Both the position numbers and the translations under genes were made by a program. Positions 32,601-45,250 of a DNA stretch of 64,000 bases are shown in pieces. This DNA comes from Bugula neritina (lineage: Eukaryota; Bryozoa; Gymnolaemata; Cheilostomatida; Bugulidae). The stretch is taken from positions 13,826,175 through 13,890,174 of the forward strand of contig OZ037768.1 in NCBI GenBank assembly GCA_964035545.1. Direction: 5' to 3'. Under the pieces are notes generated by a model that made no database searches, was not told the DNA's origin, and saw nothing but the letters and a program-made list of their open reading frames with translations. The number at the start of each line of letters is the position of its first letter. Position 1 is the stretch's first letter.

Positions 32601-35600
32601 GCAGGCAAAAACAGCAACACGTAAATAAAGTCTAAAATCTTTTGATAGTATATAAAACAAATCTCCTCATACGAAATAGATCTTATGATAAAAAAGAGGC
32701 TTTATTTGACTTGCCTTTTACATCATCATTCAAATAGCCCTTAATCTCTCCTAGAATAAACTGAACTTCTTCCTCTGTTGGAGAAGGGTTGTCTGTGAGC
32801 TCACATTTGGTGTCTGTAGTACCGGCAACTGTTGCCCCTTGCCAAGGGAGGAAAAATATCACTCTGCCATCACTAGTATTCGGATCCAATAGGCCCATCT
32901 GCTCAGAGCTGCATAACACACCATTAGTAGGTGTAGCAGGTGCAAGTATGTCACCTCAATGTCAGTTTGAGTTTAAATCAAACTAAATGTTGGCAATGCA
33001 GCAGTTTAGACTTTAGATTAATAGAAAACCTAACACCTATAAAAACCCACTACATATACCAATTCATCATACATATTCAACAGAACCTTGATCACCCCAA
33101 GGTAAAGCCATGAACTTTTCATTATTATAGTATCACTGGGAATTGTTTTACATAAAAGGTGCAGCAAGGTTTCGTGAGTATAAACTAGCAGCTACTCCAG
33201 AAGTATTCATAGAATAAAATGCTTAAATATTCTCAAAAATTGCAAGTTCTGTGAAGCCATGAAAAGGTACAAACTGAGGGTCACATCCCACACATCAGCT
33301 GTGCATACTAATCACTCAAATAGGATTGAAGTTGACAACAGCACAAATAGAATCATATATTTTACTAGCACTACATTTAAAGCTGAACACCGAACAAATG
33401 TAAGCACTTTTAAGCAAAGTCAGAAATACTAATTGCTCATGTTAATAGGTTTGAAATTCTAGCAGAAATGTAATTGTTAGTATTATAAATCTTGCACTAC
33501 TACAAAAAAAGCACAATTACACAGGTTATTAATCAGCTACATTGCAATCACAACTATCCAATACAATTGAAATTTCTGGGAAACAAAAAGATAAAAAAAT
33601 TTTCAGAAACATTTCGATCGCTTTCTTTTTAGGGCCTATGATAAGTCTCTGTATAAAAATCCCTTTTAGTTCAACAATAGAATAAGTGTTGAAAAATGTT
33701 TTTAGAAATGGATTTATATGTGGATGGTGATAACTAAAGATCAGTAAAATTAATGGCCTGTATTCTCTTAAGAGGTTTTCTTAAACACCTGTTGAATTAC
33801 CAGATATGGTACATCATGTTGTTTGCATTATGCATGTTAGTGAAACTACTCTTGAAACGCATCTATGCATTGAGTGCTTACACTTGTAAGGATGACAACA
33901 GCATTATAAAACTATTATAATATAATGCATCATTTCCTTGCATATCTGTTACAGCGTGCTTAAAAGGCATAAGAAACAAAAGTAAAAAATGATTCTCACC
34001 CGCAGTGAATTGAGGTAGCACTACAACAATATGACACATGCGCTATGTACAGCATGAAATAGCATTTTGTTTTGTCAATACTAATTCTATACAGAAATCA
34101 TAACAAAAATGCACATACAACAGTGAGAACAGAAATGCAGACATAGAAAGATGGTGTTGAAATGTTTATGGTAACTCTGAATTATATCTTTCCAACCCCA
34201 TTAAGTAAGAGCCATAATATACTCATACATTTACACATTCCTCCACAAAGAGAACACAAATCTACAAGTCAGCTAACAAACAAAGTAGTTTATGTTGTCT
34301 ATAAGGTCTTGCTTTCTGTTTACAAGGCCATGCATGATGACTGCATAACTTCTTCCATATTACAGAATATCAAACCATAATAAAGAAAACCGTATTAAGG
34401 TTCAACACATTAACAACAGTATGCAATGAAACACTTACTCCCTCACTAAAAGTTACTAACTTTAAATATACTTGTAAAATGTAATTCAGGCTTTTGCAAA
34501 GTGAATATTCTACATATGTATTAAAAAATACTGGAAAAGTGTAAAAAATATCACAATAAACACAGATTTAAACCTAATGCCCCATTTAAATAAAAACAAA
34601 TAACATTACATAATCCTCACTGGAGAGAGTTTTATTCTATCCAAGTCGGGATATCTGGTCAAAGACTGGACTAAATCTAGTAAACTAGATTTCAGCTGAT
34701 AGTAGACATCAGTATATGTAGGTGCTGAGTGTATGTAGGTGCTGAGTGTATGTAGGTACTGAGTGTATATAGGTACTGAGTGTATGTAGGTACTGAGTAT
34801 ATGTAGGTGCTGAGTGTATGTAGGTGCTGAGTGTATGTAGGTACTGAGTGTATATAGGTACTGAGTGTATGTAGGTACTGAGTGTATGTAGGTACTGAGT
34901 GTATGTAGGTACTGAGTGTATGTAGGTACTGAGTATATGTAGGTGCTGAGTGTATGTAGGTGCTGAGTGTATGTAGGTACTGAGTATATGTAGGTACTGA
35001 GTATATGTAGGTAGAGTGTATGTAGGTGCTGAGTGTATGTAGGTGCTGAGTGTATGTAGGTGCTGAGTGTATGTAGGTAGAGTGTATGTAGGTGCTGAGT
35101 GTATGTAGGTAGAGTGTATGTAGGTACTGAGTGTATGTAGGTACTGAGTGTATGTAGGTGCTGAGTATATGTAGGTACTGAGTGTATATAGGTACTGAGT
35201 GTATGTAGGTACTGAGTGTATATAGGTACTGAGTGTATGTAGGTACTGAGTGTATATAGGTACTGAGTATATGTAGGTACTGAGTGTATGTAGGTACTGA
35301 GTGTATGTAGGTACTGAGTATATGTAGGTACTGAGTGTATGTAGTTACTGAGTGTATGTAGGCACTGAGTGTATGTAGGTACTGAGTATATGTAGGTACT
35401 GAGTGTATGTAGGTACTGAGTGTATGTAGGTACTGAGTGTATGTAGGTACTGAGTGTATGTAGGTGCTGAGTGCATGTAGGTACCTATCATTTATTCGAC
35501 AAGCCCAAGTTGCCAATACTCGCTATGCAGCATCATTCTGCAACAGGGAGTAAGCTAACAAAGGGTAAAACAATTCTTACTGTGAATTAGTTTAGCCATT

Positions 35601-38600
35601 GCTCCTTAACTGGCTACTTTTAGCAACCACTGTCGCTATTTGTTATCCACAAGATTTATAACAGAGTTTGATTTCAGTGCCAGGTGAATGTAAATGTATT
35701 GATTAAAAAGTCTGGTGAAAGGCAACAGATGAATAGATGAATGCTAACTTAGAAATTCACAAATGCTTCACGTAACTCTTAAGTTGAGACTTGTATCCAG
35801 ACCACACCACTCTCTTGTAGTTAATCTATTAAATAGAAGTACTCAAGCCATTTCACTATACCTGTAGTAGCTAGGTAGCACTATGTGTGTACCAGAACTG
35901 GGTTGACATATAGGTTTAATAGATGAATCCGCCATTTGTCTGATGTTATCTGTGTAAGCACCAGAGGCATTTATTACACACTTGGCCTTGATTTCATATT
36001 CTTCATCTACAATAATCACATGATGTAGTTGTATTTTAAAAAACTAGTTATTTTTATTTGGTATATTGGTATTAAATAAACAGGAAGGAAATGTATAAGT
36101 ATAAACATAAATTCAAACTAAATTATAGTTTTTGCCCTGGCGTTCAGGTTTATCCAAATTATAAAAACAAACACAAGGAGAATAAGGAATAAGTGAAGCA
36201 CCCAATCTAATTTCACGGCCACAATGATAATATGCAGTGAAGAAAGCCAGAATCACTAGATATCTAAAACTAGATACAATACTTTAACAGCTCACAATAT
36301 TGAACCTACTGCTGACTTTATCACGGACTCTTGCACCACACAGAACCTGGTTACCATCTTCTTCTCTATGTATTAGATCTATAACCTCTGTGTAGTTCAG
36401 CGCATGAGCACCAAGTCTAACTGCTGTCATAATCAGAGACAAGCACATTCTGGAATCCTCTTGCTGACCTATTCAATAAGAAATTCATAGAACTGTAGTA
36501 GACTACCTAAATCACACAACTGTATCTCTAGTTTAATGACAAATAGCAATCAAATAGATTATTTTGATGTTGCTTACATACTATTTATCAGTAAAGAAAT
36601 GGAGTAAAAGTTCACAAATACAAAATTGATTAAATTTTTTGTTGTGAATAAAACTGAAGAATAATTACAATTTATACTATAAGTGAGGCTACTTTGAAAA
36701 TAATAAATTTCAGGAACATTCCAACTAGGCTAACTTAAATTTCCATCAATTATAGTGATAAAAATTGTTCTACAAATAAAATGGCCACAACCTGATTTTC
36801 TGTATTTAGAGTGTAAGAGATTGAATAACTAGCTGCATGTTCATTTCTATGTCACCCATATAATGATGTCTATGAGAAAAATTTAAGAACAGACATAACA
36901 ACTCTATTTTAATTGTATAGGATCTTTCAGTTTGTTTATTTTACTTGCATTGTATTTTTAGCAAAAATGGTTTTATAATGCAACTAACCATCGTGATAAA
37001 CCAAAGCCGCTTTTAAATTATCGCCCTTCAACATAGGGAAGACTTCTAAAGCACGCTTTTTTGATATAATGTAACTCATCTGCAAGTTTTTAAATCCAGC
37101 AACCAAATCATACATCTTTAGACCGGCCCAGAAATATGGTACTTGCCAGTATCTACAAATACATTGAAGAGGACAAACTTGGAAGAGTTTAAATGGGAGC
37201 ATTCTATCTGGTATGTAATAAGAGTGCATTTGTGGAGGAAGTAGAGCCTTATTTCATAACATAATAAGCTGCAGATAATAAAACTAAGCACATGTAGGTT
37301 GCCACCAATTATCTCTGTGCAAAATAATGTGCTAATGTCAAGTGATAAATTAGGTCAATCCAAAACCTGATGAGACATTAATGTGTAGATATAATGTTGA
37401 ACTGCTCAACCAGGGGCCAAATATCTGAATAATTAGTGGTGACAATCTAAATATATAATATGTGCTGTGAAGTTGTCCTTGTGGTCAAAAGTGGACCACA
37501 TTGCTGGTTTAATAACCTAGTGATATGAGAGTGCAGCTGTAACTAAAGGTATTATAGTTCTATGCTGCTGACCAAAGTGTGGTGCAATGGTTAGTAAACC
37601 TTTGGAGTTTAGTTCATCATTTAACAATAATCACTTGCAGCATATATAAGCATAATCATAGTATTGCTGTATATATTCAACACCTATCACGAGGGCACTG
37701 CCTGAAATAAGCCATGCCATTCATTAATGGCTATACAATCTATCAGCTTTGTAAAGTCTGCTTTCAAAAAATATGGTTAAAACCAATGTTTACTATAACT
37801 TTCATAAAGCATTATGCATAGCATGGAAACATAATTTATTATGCTATTCAATTTTCAGGAGCTACCAAAAGTTTTTGGTTGAATAGTATATGTTCCTGAA
37901 GAAATAAAAGCACTTTCTCCACAACACAGTAACAAGCTTTTTCCTCGTAAAATGTATATGTTTTATATCACTCATAACACTAATATAGAACTGATTATAT
38001 TTTAATTAATGAATTAACGTTGATGATAAAAGTAACTATGATTAAATAGCTTTGTAAAGTAAAATATAATTTATTCGACTAGATTATAGAATCTAGAGTT
38101 ATGTATAATACCAGAGCCATACTTGTAGATTGGTAGCATAATGGGAAGTTTGTAGGCTAGATGGGGAGCAATTTCCAGGAGATTAGCTCTTTCTGACAAA
38201 GCTTCCTTAACCATCTTGTACTAAAATAGCATAACAAATAAGATTGAAGATTAGCAAAAATAGTAAACAAATAATATATGAAAAGAGTCATTGCCAGAAC
38301 ATATATTCCAGATATTAAGAATGCTGCTAGTGAAGCATCACCTGTGCATAATCTAAGTTGAACACAGCTTTCTGGAGATACCGGACTCCACCGTGAATCA
38401 ACTTGGTGCTTTTGCTGCTAGTACCAGAGGAGAAATCAAACTTCTCTACAACTGCAACTGACAGACCTGCAAAAGCATAAAAAAACAAGAAATTAGTGTG
38501 CAGCTCATGTTTCACCAAGTCCTCCAAGGCTTTCAAAGTCTACAAATTAAATCAACGTTTTAAGCAAATGAACTTCGAAGATGTGGAAGATACCTTCAAA

Positions 38601-39422
38601 ATTACCCTTTTACTGCACACAAGTCCTCAGACTAGAATTCAGATGTTTAAAGATAATATTTATTAGCATATCAAAGCAGATGAACAATTTTAGCCAAGAG
38701 AGATTAATTTCAACTATTTTAAAAACATGTCACTTACCTCTAGACACGGCATCCAGAGTACAACCAGCACCAGTAGCACCGCCTCCTATTATCAGCATGT
38801 CTAACTCCTTGGATTTCACTGAGTTCACATGATGCTCTCGTGGAGGCAAGGTGTCAGCAAGCTGACTATTAATACTTCCAACTTCGCACTAATTGATAAT
38901 AACATAACACACTATGGCCATTGAACTCACAATATATCCTAACATAAGAAACAATGCCATTCTCAAAGACTCAAGTGATTGCTACATAACCGTAAGCCTT
39001 CAGCAGTTGTTAGATAAAAATAATTCACATTAGTAATTAAAGTTAGAGTCATTAGCAGTTGACAAAAACTGAAAACTGATGGAAATATATTTCTTGATAC
39101 TCATCAACTCAATTAATTAACTTGAAATATAATAATGACACATACTTTATCATAAAATATACTAGCATTAGTGTCATGTAAAATACTCGCTAGGTGTGTG
39201 TTGTCAACAACATATAATTAAGAAATGCCTTTACATATGACCACTTGATTTGTAAATAAAAGATATTTATATCTTTTACATGTATTAAGGTCCTTCACAG
39301 ACTACCTTTACTAGTTTTGGTCCCCTTGTTTCATTCTCATAATGGTATGCCAAGTACGTAGCTCCACTTATAGCAGAAGATGCCAATATCAATTGTCTAT
39401 GTCTAAATGCAAATCGCCACAT
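29693..39422 (-). CDS. GPD2: Mitochondrial FAD-dependent glycerol-3-phosphate dehydrogenase
   Basis: 15 coding exons in order: 39306-39422, 38738-38888, 38342-38466, 38123-38220, 36989-37152, 36310-36468, 35862-36006, 32715-32908, 32463-32597, 32174-32352, 31812-31943, 31492-31653, 31139-31324, 29922-30020, 29693-29800. They total 717 aa (human 727 as recalled) with every phase matching. The N-terminus ([17 protein letters not shown]) looks like a mitochondrial targeting/anchor segment. The FAD-binding [12 protein letters not shown] lies at about residues 71-82. [20 protein letters not shown] and [12 protein letters not shown] are family signatures. Two C-terminal EF-hands follow: [12 protein letters not shown] (degenerate) and [12 protein letters not shown] (complete calcium loop). 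The enzyme oxidises glycerol-3-phosphate to dihydroxyacetone phosphate on the outer face of the inner membrane and passes electrons to ubiquinone. Intron 8 uses a GC donor. Introns carry a SINE and a minisatellite. Confidence 0.95.
30570..30735 (+). mobile_element. tRNA-derived SINE in a GPD2 intron
   Basis: The head resembles a tRNA with an A-box-like gtctaggggttagagcac and a B-box-like ttgggttccagcacac about 35 bp further. It is followed by the conserved-looking gttaagaagggcattt, similar to the central segment of several invertebrate and vertebrate SINEs. It lies antisense to GPD2 between exons 13 and 14. The 3' boundary is uncertain and no target duplication was fixed. Confidence 0.6.
34711..35484. 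repeat. 17-bp minisatellite in GPD2 intron 7
   Basis: About 45 tandem copies of tgagtgtatgtaggtac, with variants (gtgc for gtac, tatatg for tgtatg) and a few shortened units (gtaggtagagtg). The unit is not a multiple of three and contains no minus-strand stop in any phase, so it creates a 274-codon Tyr/Thr/His/Ser-rich open frame that is an artefact. It lies in the ~2.95-kb intron between exons 7 and 8. Confidence 0.95.
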
Positions 39423-40178
39423 CACCACTTACTGCAAAAAATTATGAGAGCTAATAACTCACTTTAGTATTGCCAACAACTAACAAAAACCGGTAAAAAT
39501 ACTTTTAACTTTTTTCAAAAGAAAATTATTTTATAAAATTTATTGAAATTACAATAGAAATCATTTACCAACAATTTATAGCATATACATATTTTTATAG
39601 CAGTTTGGGCTTTACATAAAACCAAACTCTGAAATATTTACGAAACTGTTCTTGATAACTAAGTTAAAAAGTTAACACAAACTTCAAACAGAAATTGAGT
39701 ATTTAAGACATGTGAGAAGGGTTTATCGCACAATAATGAAAAATTAACCTTTTATCTAAATCTAAGGGCTAAAAATATACACAATGTTATATTTACATGA
39801 TAAGGTTTAGAAAAGGTTTAGAAGAGAAACTAAGTTTCTAGCTTTACTCAATATTAACATTAACAATATTACTGATTATCAAAATATTAATGGTAATTTT
39901 CATAATGATAATGTAGTGATGAATAATGGTATTGATAATATTTTAATTTTATTAATAATTTAATCATCATTAAGATATTGATAATCAATATATTTATTGA
40001 TTATCATTAGCGAGTAATTTTATTTCTATTAATAATACTATTAGTATTACATTTACTTTTAGTTTAAAAATTAATATTATTAAAACATGAATATTATAAT
40101 TATAAAATTAATATTAAGTTTAACACTAACTTTTACTCTAAGTTTAGCTATTACTATTAGAGTTGTGTAAGTAGTAAA
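39423..40178. other. Intergenic region upstream of GPD2
   Basis: AT-rich DNA with TAN/NTA-like stretches at 39850-40170. The GPD2 promoter should lie here; no motif could be assigned with confidence. Confidence 0.4.
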
Positions 40179-40747
40179 TGTGACAGCACGGATGCTGAGT
40201 GACACAGATGCCTATGTGTTGTGATAACACAGATGCTGAATGCTGGATGCACAGATGCAGGATATAACTCAACCTTTTGCCTAATGCCAAATCTATATTT
40301 CTTACAATACTTTAACAATTCTTTGGGCAATACAGTCTAAGTTGTCCGTATCTTTTAGCAAAAGAAAAAATTCTTGAGCTGTACTGATTCATCAAACAAA
40401 AGCTATGAGTAAAAGCTATTGCAAAAGCTTTCACAAAAAAGCTTTCAACAAACAATATGTGACCCAGGCAGTCAGAAAAGCACTTTGTGACAAAATTCAC
40501 ATTTTCAGTTAATGCTTGATTCTTATTTGCCTTTTTATACTGATTGATTTGCACTTTAAATTTTTGAAATCGGACCACTATTATAATAGTAGTCCGATTT
40601 CAAAAATTTAAACTGCAAATCAATCAGTATAAAGACGCAAATAAGAATCAAGCATTAACTGAAAATGTGAATTTTGTCACAAAGTGCTTTTCTGACTGCC
40701 TGGGTCACATATTTTACTTAAAGCTAGAACAAAAAGCTCTTGTAACA
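40179..40747 (-). repeat. 3' LTR of the BEL/Pao element, with palindrome insertion
   Basis: Homologous to 43669-43950 from 40179 to about 40454, then interrupted by a 258-bp palindrome, and resuming (less clearly) to tgtaaca at 40741-40747. Confidence 0.7.
40455..40712. repeat. 258-bp near-perfect palindrome
   Basis: Two 129-bp arms meet without a spacer at 40583/40584 (…ggaccactatta|taatagtagtcc…). I count about four mismatches by eye. The outer ends read atatgtgaccc and gggtcacatat. It encodes nothing. It sits inside an LTR and is absent from the partner LTR, so it is an insertion or a local inverted duplication. Confidence 0.9.
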
Positions 40748-40953
40748 CCAGAAGGGCACAGTTGATAAAATTAGATTTCTAATTTAATCAAAAATAACAA
40801 TAGAATTTAACAAAAAATTAACAGTAACCAAAAAACATAACAATACAGTAACCAAAAAGCTATGACTTATTGAACATATTGCAAACCTCACTGTTACATT
40901 TCGTGTAGTATGTCTATTAATGGTCTGGCACCGACACCAGCCTAAACGCGCAC

Positions 40954-41845
40954 CTAATCGACCTGGACAAGCAATGCAAGGTTTTGCATTGCACGAATAA
41001 TCATAGCCTCTTTGTACCCTGTAAAATCCCTCACCGTTGAGCCAATTTGAAATGTTTTGTATTGCACTGCAACTTTTCTGACTCTACCATCAATTCCCGG
41101 AAATGTTTGGCAAACTTTTGCAATGTAATATTGCCCATGCAGAGCATTCCTGTCTGCCACTACCACCACATTTCCGGCTTTCAGATCTCTTGAGCTTTCT
41201 AAATGCTCTTTGTTCTGTTTTACCATAGTAGGGGCCTGCATCATTGAGATAAATAACTGCTTTCACCTTTCTCTCTGATCACTGGGCGTCACTATGATCT
41301 TTTTCAACTTCCGTGCCCATAACTTTGGCTTGCAATAACTTTACTAAGGTTTCTAAGCAATGTTGTAACTCTGTTGGAGTTACAGGTTTCAAACTGCTTG
41401 GGACTCCTTTCTGGCAGAACGATCGAACCCTACTTTTTAGCCATGCTACTCTCTTTGCGGAGCTGAATCGCTCCCATTCAATAACACTGGGAACTGCATG
41501 GACCGTATTAGTGGTAGCACATACATTTTCAGAAGCAATAACCTTTTTGGGATTGTGCCTTTGTATTTCCCATAGCTCTATAGGCAACTTTAAAAACCTT
41601 TGTCCTTGCCACCATTTTGTCATCGGTCTAATCTCTTCAGGGCTCTTTGCTCTAGTAACCCAATCCGCTATATTGCTATTGCTCTTAATCCACCACCACT
41701 CACTCATATTACCTCTCGTAGCATTCTGAATCTCTTCTACTATAGTCTCGTCAAAATGCCTTGCAGTACTTGCTTGAGATTTATCAAACACTAAATTTGT
41801 GAAAAATATTTGTTGGCGTGGATCTTGAGGAGTGACTACTTTCAA
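40954..41845 (-). pseudogene. pol remnant of the BEL/Pao element (RNase H end and integrase tail)
   Basis: 41279-41845 contains the segment after RNase H typical of Pao elements, with a run like NSNIADWVTRAKSPEEI and the KWWQGQRFL motif. 40954-41244 resembles the DUF5641 domain at the integrase C-terminus. The integrase catalytic core between them is missing. Confidence 0.75.
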
Positions 41846-42314
41846 CTTTACTTTTGGTTCTTTTGGAAACCTTATGTACTTTCAAAAGGAGTTGAAAACT
41901 TCAGCAGTATTTTCTTTATACTTTAATGGTTTGTTGGACTCGTCTATTTTTACTGTAGAAGGAATAAGGGATTGGTTGTTGTCATGAGATTGGAGGTTAT
42001 GCCTATTTGCTGAGCTATCTAAAGACTGCAACAGCGTCACCTTGGCCTTCTACATGTTTCACTTGTAAAAGACCTAATTGAGATACAGATGGTTGGCTGA
42101 AGCTTGTACCAAGCACTGAGTGGCTGACACCGCCACTGTCACCAGGCCCACTCACACTGTGACTTTGTAGATAGTGTGCAGGCAGTATTTCTTGCAATAC
42201 TTCTAAGTTCTTATGAGCTTCAACATTGCCTTGTACTTGAAGTTTACGATCTTCATGAAAAACCCATTTGCTGCCTTCAATATTGACAGCGGTTGACTCA
42301 TCTACATTGTGGAC

Positions 42315-43466
42315 TTATGCTCTGTGGTTCTCACCCAATACTGGTTTTGATCTGCTCAACTCCTCATATACATTTTGCACACGCAAACTCACGTCACTGT
42401 ACTTTCTTTCCAGCTTATGCCACTGTCGCTCATAAGCATTAGGCTGGTGTGAATATATAGATTTTATGCACTCAAATGCTGCACCACTAAGACTGCTTCT
42501 AAGTGCTGCCGCATATTGCCTCCAGGATGTGCGAAACTTGGACCATTCTTGACCTATGCTACTAAATGTTGGTATGGGGCGCTTTTTATATTTAGAATTG
42601 CAAGCATGTTCACGATTAACAGGCTCATTGCTGCATATGCTAAAACTAGAGAGAATATTTTGCTGCAAAAATCTTTAGATGGAATTGCATGACGTGGAGA
42701 ATGGAATTTGTTTGAACTATTGTTTGCTAAATAGGAATAACCTACTAACTCATTACTATCTACAGAATGTTTATTCAAATTGTCACCGGTTGGTGTTTGT
42801 CCAAGTTGCAAAGCTCTATCAAAAGAACCGCTTGCTACATTACGAACAACGCCACGCCCCAGCCGATCCAGCGCTGCATGCGGGATGTCGGTGCTAGACA
42901 AAACAGCTGAACTACTACTTCAACTAACTCGTAAACGTAAATTGTTAACTTGAGTTTGAGATAGGGTTTGCATCTCCAATATTACATTCCTTAGATCTAC
43001 ATAAAATGTCCTAGCTATATTAAAATACTTCCTAGATAACTCCTTACATAAAAGAATATGTTCCTTTAAAATTTCACAATTACTTGACTCATGTAGCATT
43101 CGCTTAGCAGACATGCATTCAAACTCAATGTCATACTCTACTGACTATAACTTTAACTCTATTAAAAGCAGTAACAGCTTTATCATAGTTTTGTCTCACT
43201 ACATCATAATAAGCATTCAAATTTAAAGAGGAGACAACTCTATACTCTGCATATTTATCATCTGCCTTAAATAGTTTGCAATAACTAGGGTGAATGTCAT
43301 TAAACTCTGTGTAAGTTTCATTTGACTGTTTATATAACAGCTGAACAGTTCTGAGTCATTGGAGTTGGAAATACTTAGCTGTTTGCTTAATGAAGTTAGT
43401 CTGGTCTAAGGTCTTCAACTTCGATCTTTGCAACTTCAGTAAGATAATTTCCTTTTTGTCATCCAT
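42315..43466 (-). pseudogene. gag remnant of the BEL/Pao element
   Basis: Starts MDDKKEIILLKLQRSK at 43466 and continues with stops near 43350, 43140 and 42940. A later open segment (IPTFSSIGQEWSKFRTSWRQ) resembles the gag-like domain found at the start of BEL/Pao polyproteins. Too broken to make a protein. Confidence 0.65.
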
Positions 43467-43668
43467 GTTGAGTTGGTAGACTATTGTTCCGTGACGTTAC
43501 TTGCCTGCACATCTATCTTTAGCCACTTCATAACTTAGTCCTCTGCATGTAACCACCGTATAGTTGAATGCCTTTTGTCCAAGCTCTTTTTTGGCTATAG
43601 GGTGCTGTCGTGGTTGCCACTCAACTTTCCAAATTAGTTGTTACTTTATACCTCAAAATAATTGTTAC

Positions 43669-43950
43669 TGTGACAGCACGAATACTGAGTGGCACAGATG
43701 ACTATGTGTTATGATAGCACGGATGCTGAATGCACAGATGCAGGATATAACCCAACCTTTCGCCTCACGCCAAAAATCTACATTTCTTACAATACTTTAA
43801 CAGTTATTTGGGCAATACAGTCTAAGTTGTCTGTATCTCTTAACAAAAGGAAAATTTCTTGAGCTGTACTGACTCATCAAACAAAAGCTACCAGTAAAAA
43901 GCTTTCACAAAAAAGCTTTTATCAAACAAAATGAAAAGGGTCCTGTAACA
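43669..43950 (-). repeat. 5' LTR of the BEL/Pao element
   Basis: 282 bp from tgtgacagcacg to cctgtaaca. It aligns along most of its length with 40179-40454 plus 40713-40747. Confidence 0.75.
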
Positions 43951-44819
43951 GAGAGTACTATTACTATTGGTAAATTAGGATTACTATTACTGTTAATAGT
44001 AATATTAATTCATAAGTTAAATTAATATTATATTAATAACTATTATTATAATTAATATATATTATTATATAGCTATAAACTAATAGTAATATTATATTAT
44101 TATAAAATGTTAAACATTTGACTTTGTGAAAAAACAAGTAATAGCCTAAACATCCACATATGACAGTGGAATAATACTAACTCTAAGTCAGCCAAATAAT
44201 AGTGAATAATTAAAAACTGATTACTGGTTATCATTATGCATTATGATTACACTTTACAGCCATTGCTGTTAGTTACTACTAAACCCGCTGCACTACAGCT
44301 GGGTCATTTTCTTTGCTCAAATAGTTAAGCCCTAGATACAAAATTACGAAGCTCTCTCTGGTACTGTGGGGATATACCTATTGGAAAACCGCAAAAGGGT
44401 TCGAAGCAAGAGGAGACAATATCTATAAACTAAATTTGATCGTAAAACTAAATGGCAATTTATTCCTTGAGCATTTTATAGAATATAGAGTATATAGAGT
44501 TATCGGTCGTTACAAACATCAATTATGATGTAGTTCGAACCCAAACTCACGACCAACTATATTTACGCAACGGGCTCATACATTCGTCGCCGCCAGAAGT
44601 CCAAGCCCTCAACCCATGCTCGTTGCTAATGTCATTAATAAATGAATACAGCATGATCCGTAAGATTTACAGATTTTCGATCTGTAACTTAAGCAGTAAA
44701 TCTCAGTGTGCTGGTGGTATATTCATATTATTAATATAAATATTTAACTCTTTGGTGAGACCTAAATGTACTGACCAACTCCAAGTGCAGTGGGCTTGGC
44801 TGTGCTTACCCTTAGGCTT
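43951..44819. other. AT-rich intergenic DNA
   Basis: TAN triplets at 43960-44110, then mixed AT-rich sequence. I see no gene. The string gttcgaaccc at 44532-44541 recalls a tRNA T-arm but no tRNA fold can be built around it. Confidence 0.4.
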
Positions 44820-45250
44820 TAGCAATAACTATAAGTATAAGTATAACTATTAGTATTAGTAAATGTATTAGTATCTGTATTACTATAACTATAACTATAA
44901 GTATAAGTCATAAGATTAACTTTAAGTATTACTATTACTATTAGTATTAGTATTACTATTACTATTATTATTACTATTAATATTCCTTAATACTATTATT
45001 ATTACTATTAGTATTAGTATTACTAAATGTAATACTTTACAGTCAACTAATATTGGTGGTAGTTACACTTACTCAGTACTGTCAGTGTTACTGTTAGTGT
45101 TATAATAATAATTATTATTAATATTATACTTAATAACTTAAACTTATAGTTATAGTCACTTATGTCTATTACTATTAGGCCTAGTATTAGTTATAGACTT
45201 ATACTTATAGTTATAGTTATACTACTAGTACTATTTTAGCATTTGATGTT
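44820..45250. repeat. TAN-trinucleotide low-complexity region
   Basis: Dense tactattagtattagtat-type period-3 DNA, the same family of simple sequence as at 1-1300, 27940-28330 and 61530-61860. About 400 bp upstream of TEX10. Confidence 0.75.

Larger units (their letters stand above)
40179..43950 (-). mobile_element. Decayed BEL/Pao LTR retrotransposon
   Basis: Minus-strand element between related LTRs (43669-43950 as 5' LTR, 40179-40747 as 3' LTR interrupted by a palindrome). The LTRs begin tgtgacagcac and end tgtaaca and have many differences, so the copy is old. Coding remnants in order: gag from ATG 43464-43466 with several stops, a gag segment at 42315-42668, a late RNase H region at 41279-41845 (WWWIKSNSNIADWVTRAK), and the integrase C-terminal DUF5641-like piece at 40954-41244 (DLKAGNVVVVADRNALHGQY). 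Protease, most of RT and most of integrase are missing. No clear target duplication was found. Confidence 0.85.

Noticed and set aside
34692-35516. 274-codon open frame on the minus strand, rich in Tyr, Thr, His and Ser
   Set aside because: It is the 17-bp minisatellite read through all three phases; it lies in a GPD2 intron and has no domain.
37560-37625. tRNA/SINE-like string (gtgcaatggttagtaaac)
   Set aside because: No convincing B box or cloverleaf; too weak to call.
38104-38122. Later donor for GPD2 exon 4 (after GGCTCTG)
   Set aside because: It breaks the phase into exon 5; the donor after CTACAA restores a protein matching the family.
40312-40578. 88-codon minus-strand frame
   Set aside because: Crosses the BEL/Pao LTR and the palindrome; no domain.
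44525-44570. T-arm-like gttcgaaccc
   Set aside because: No acceptor, D or anticodon arms can be placed around it.
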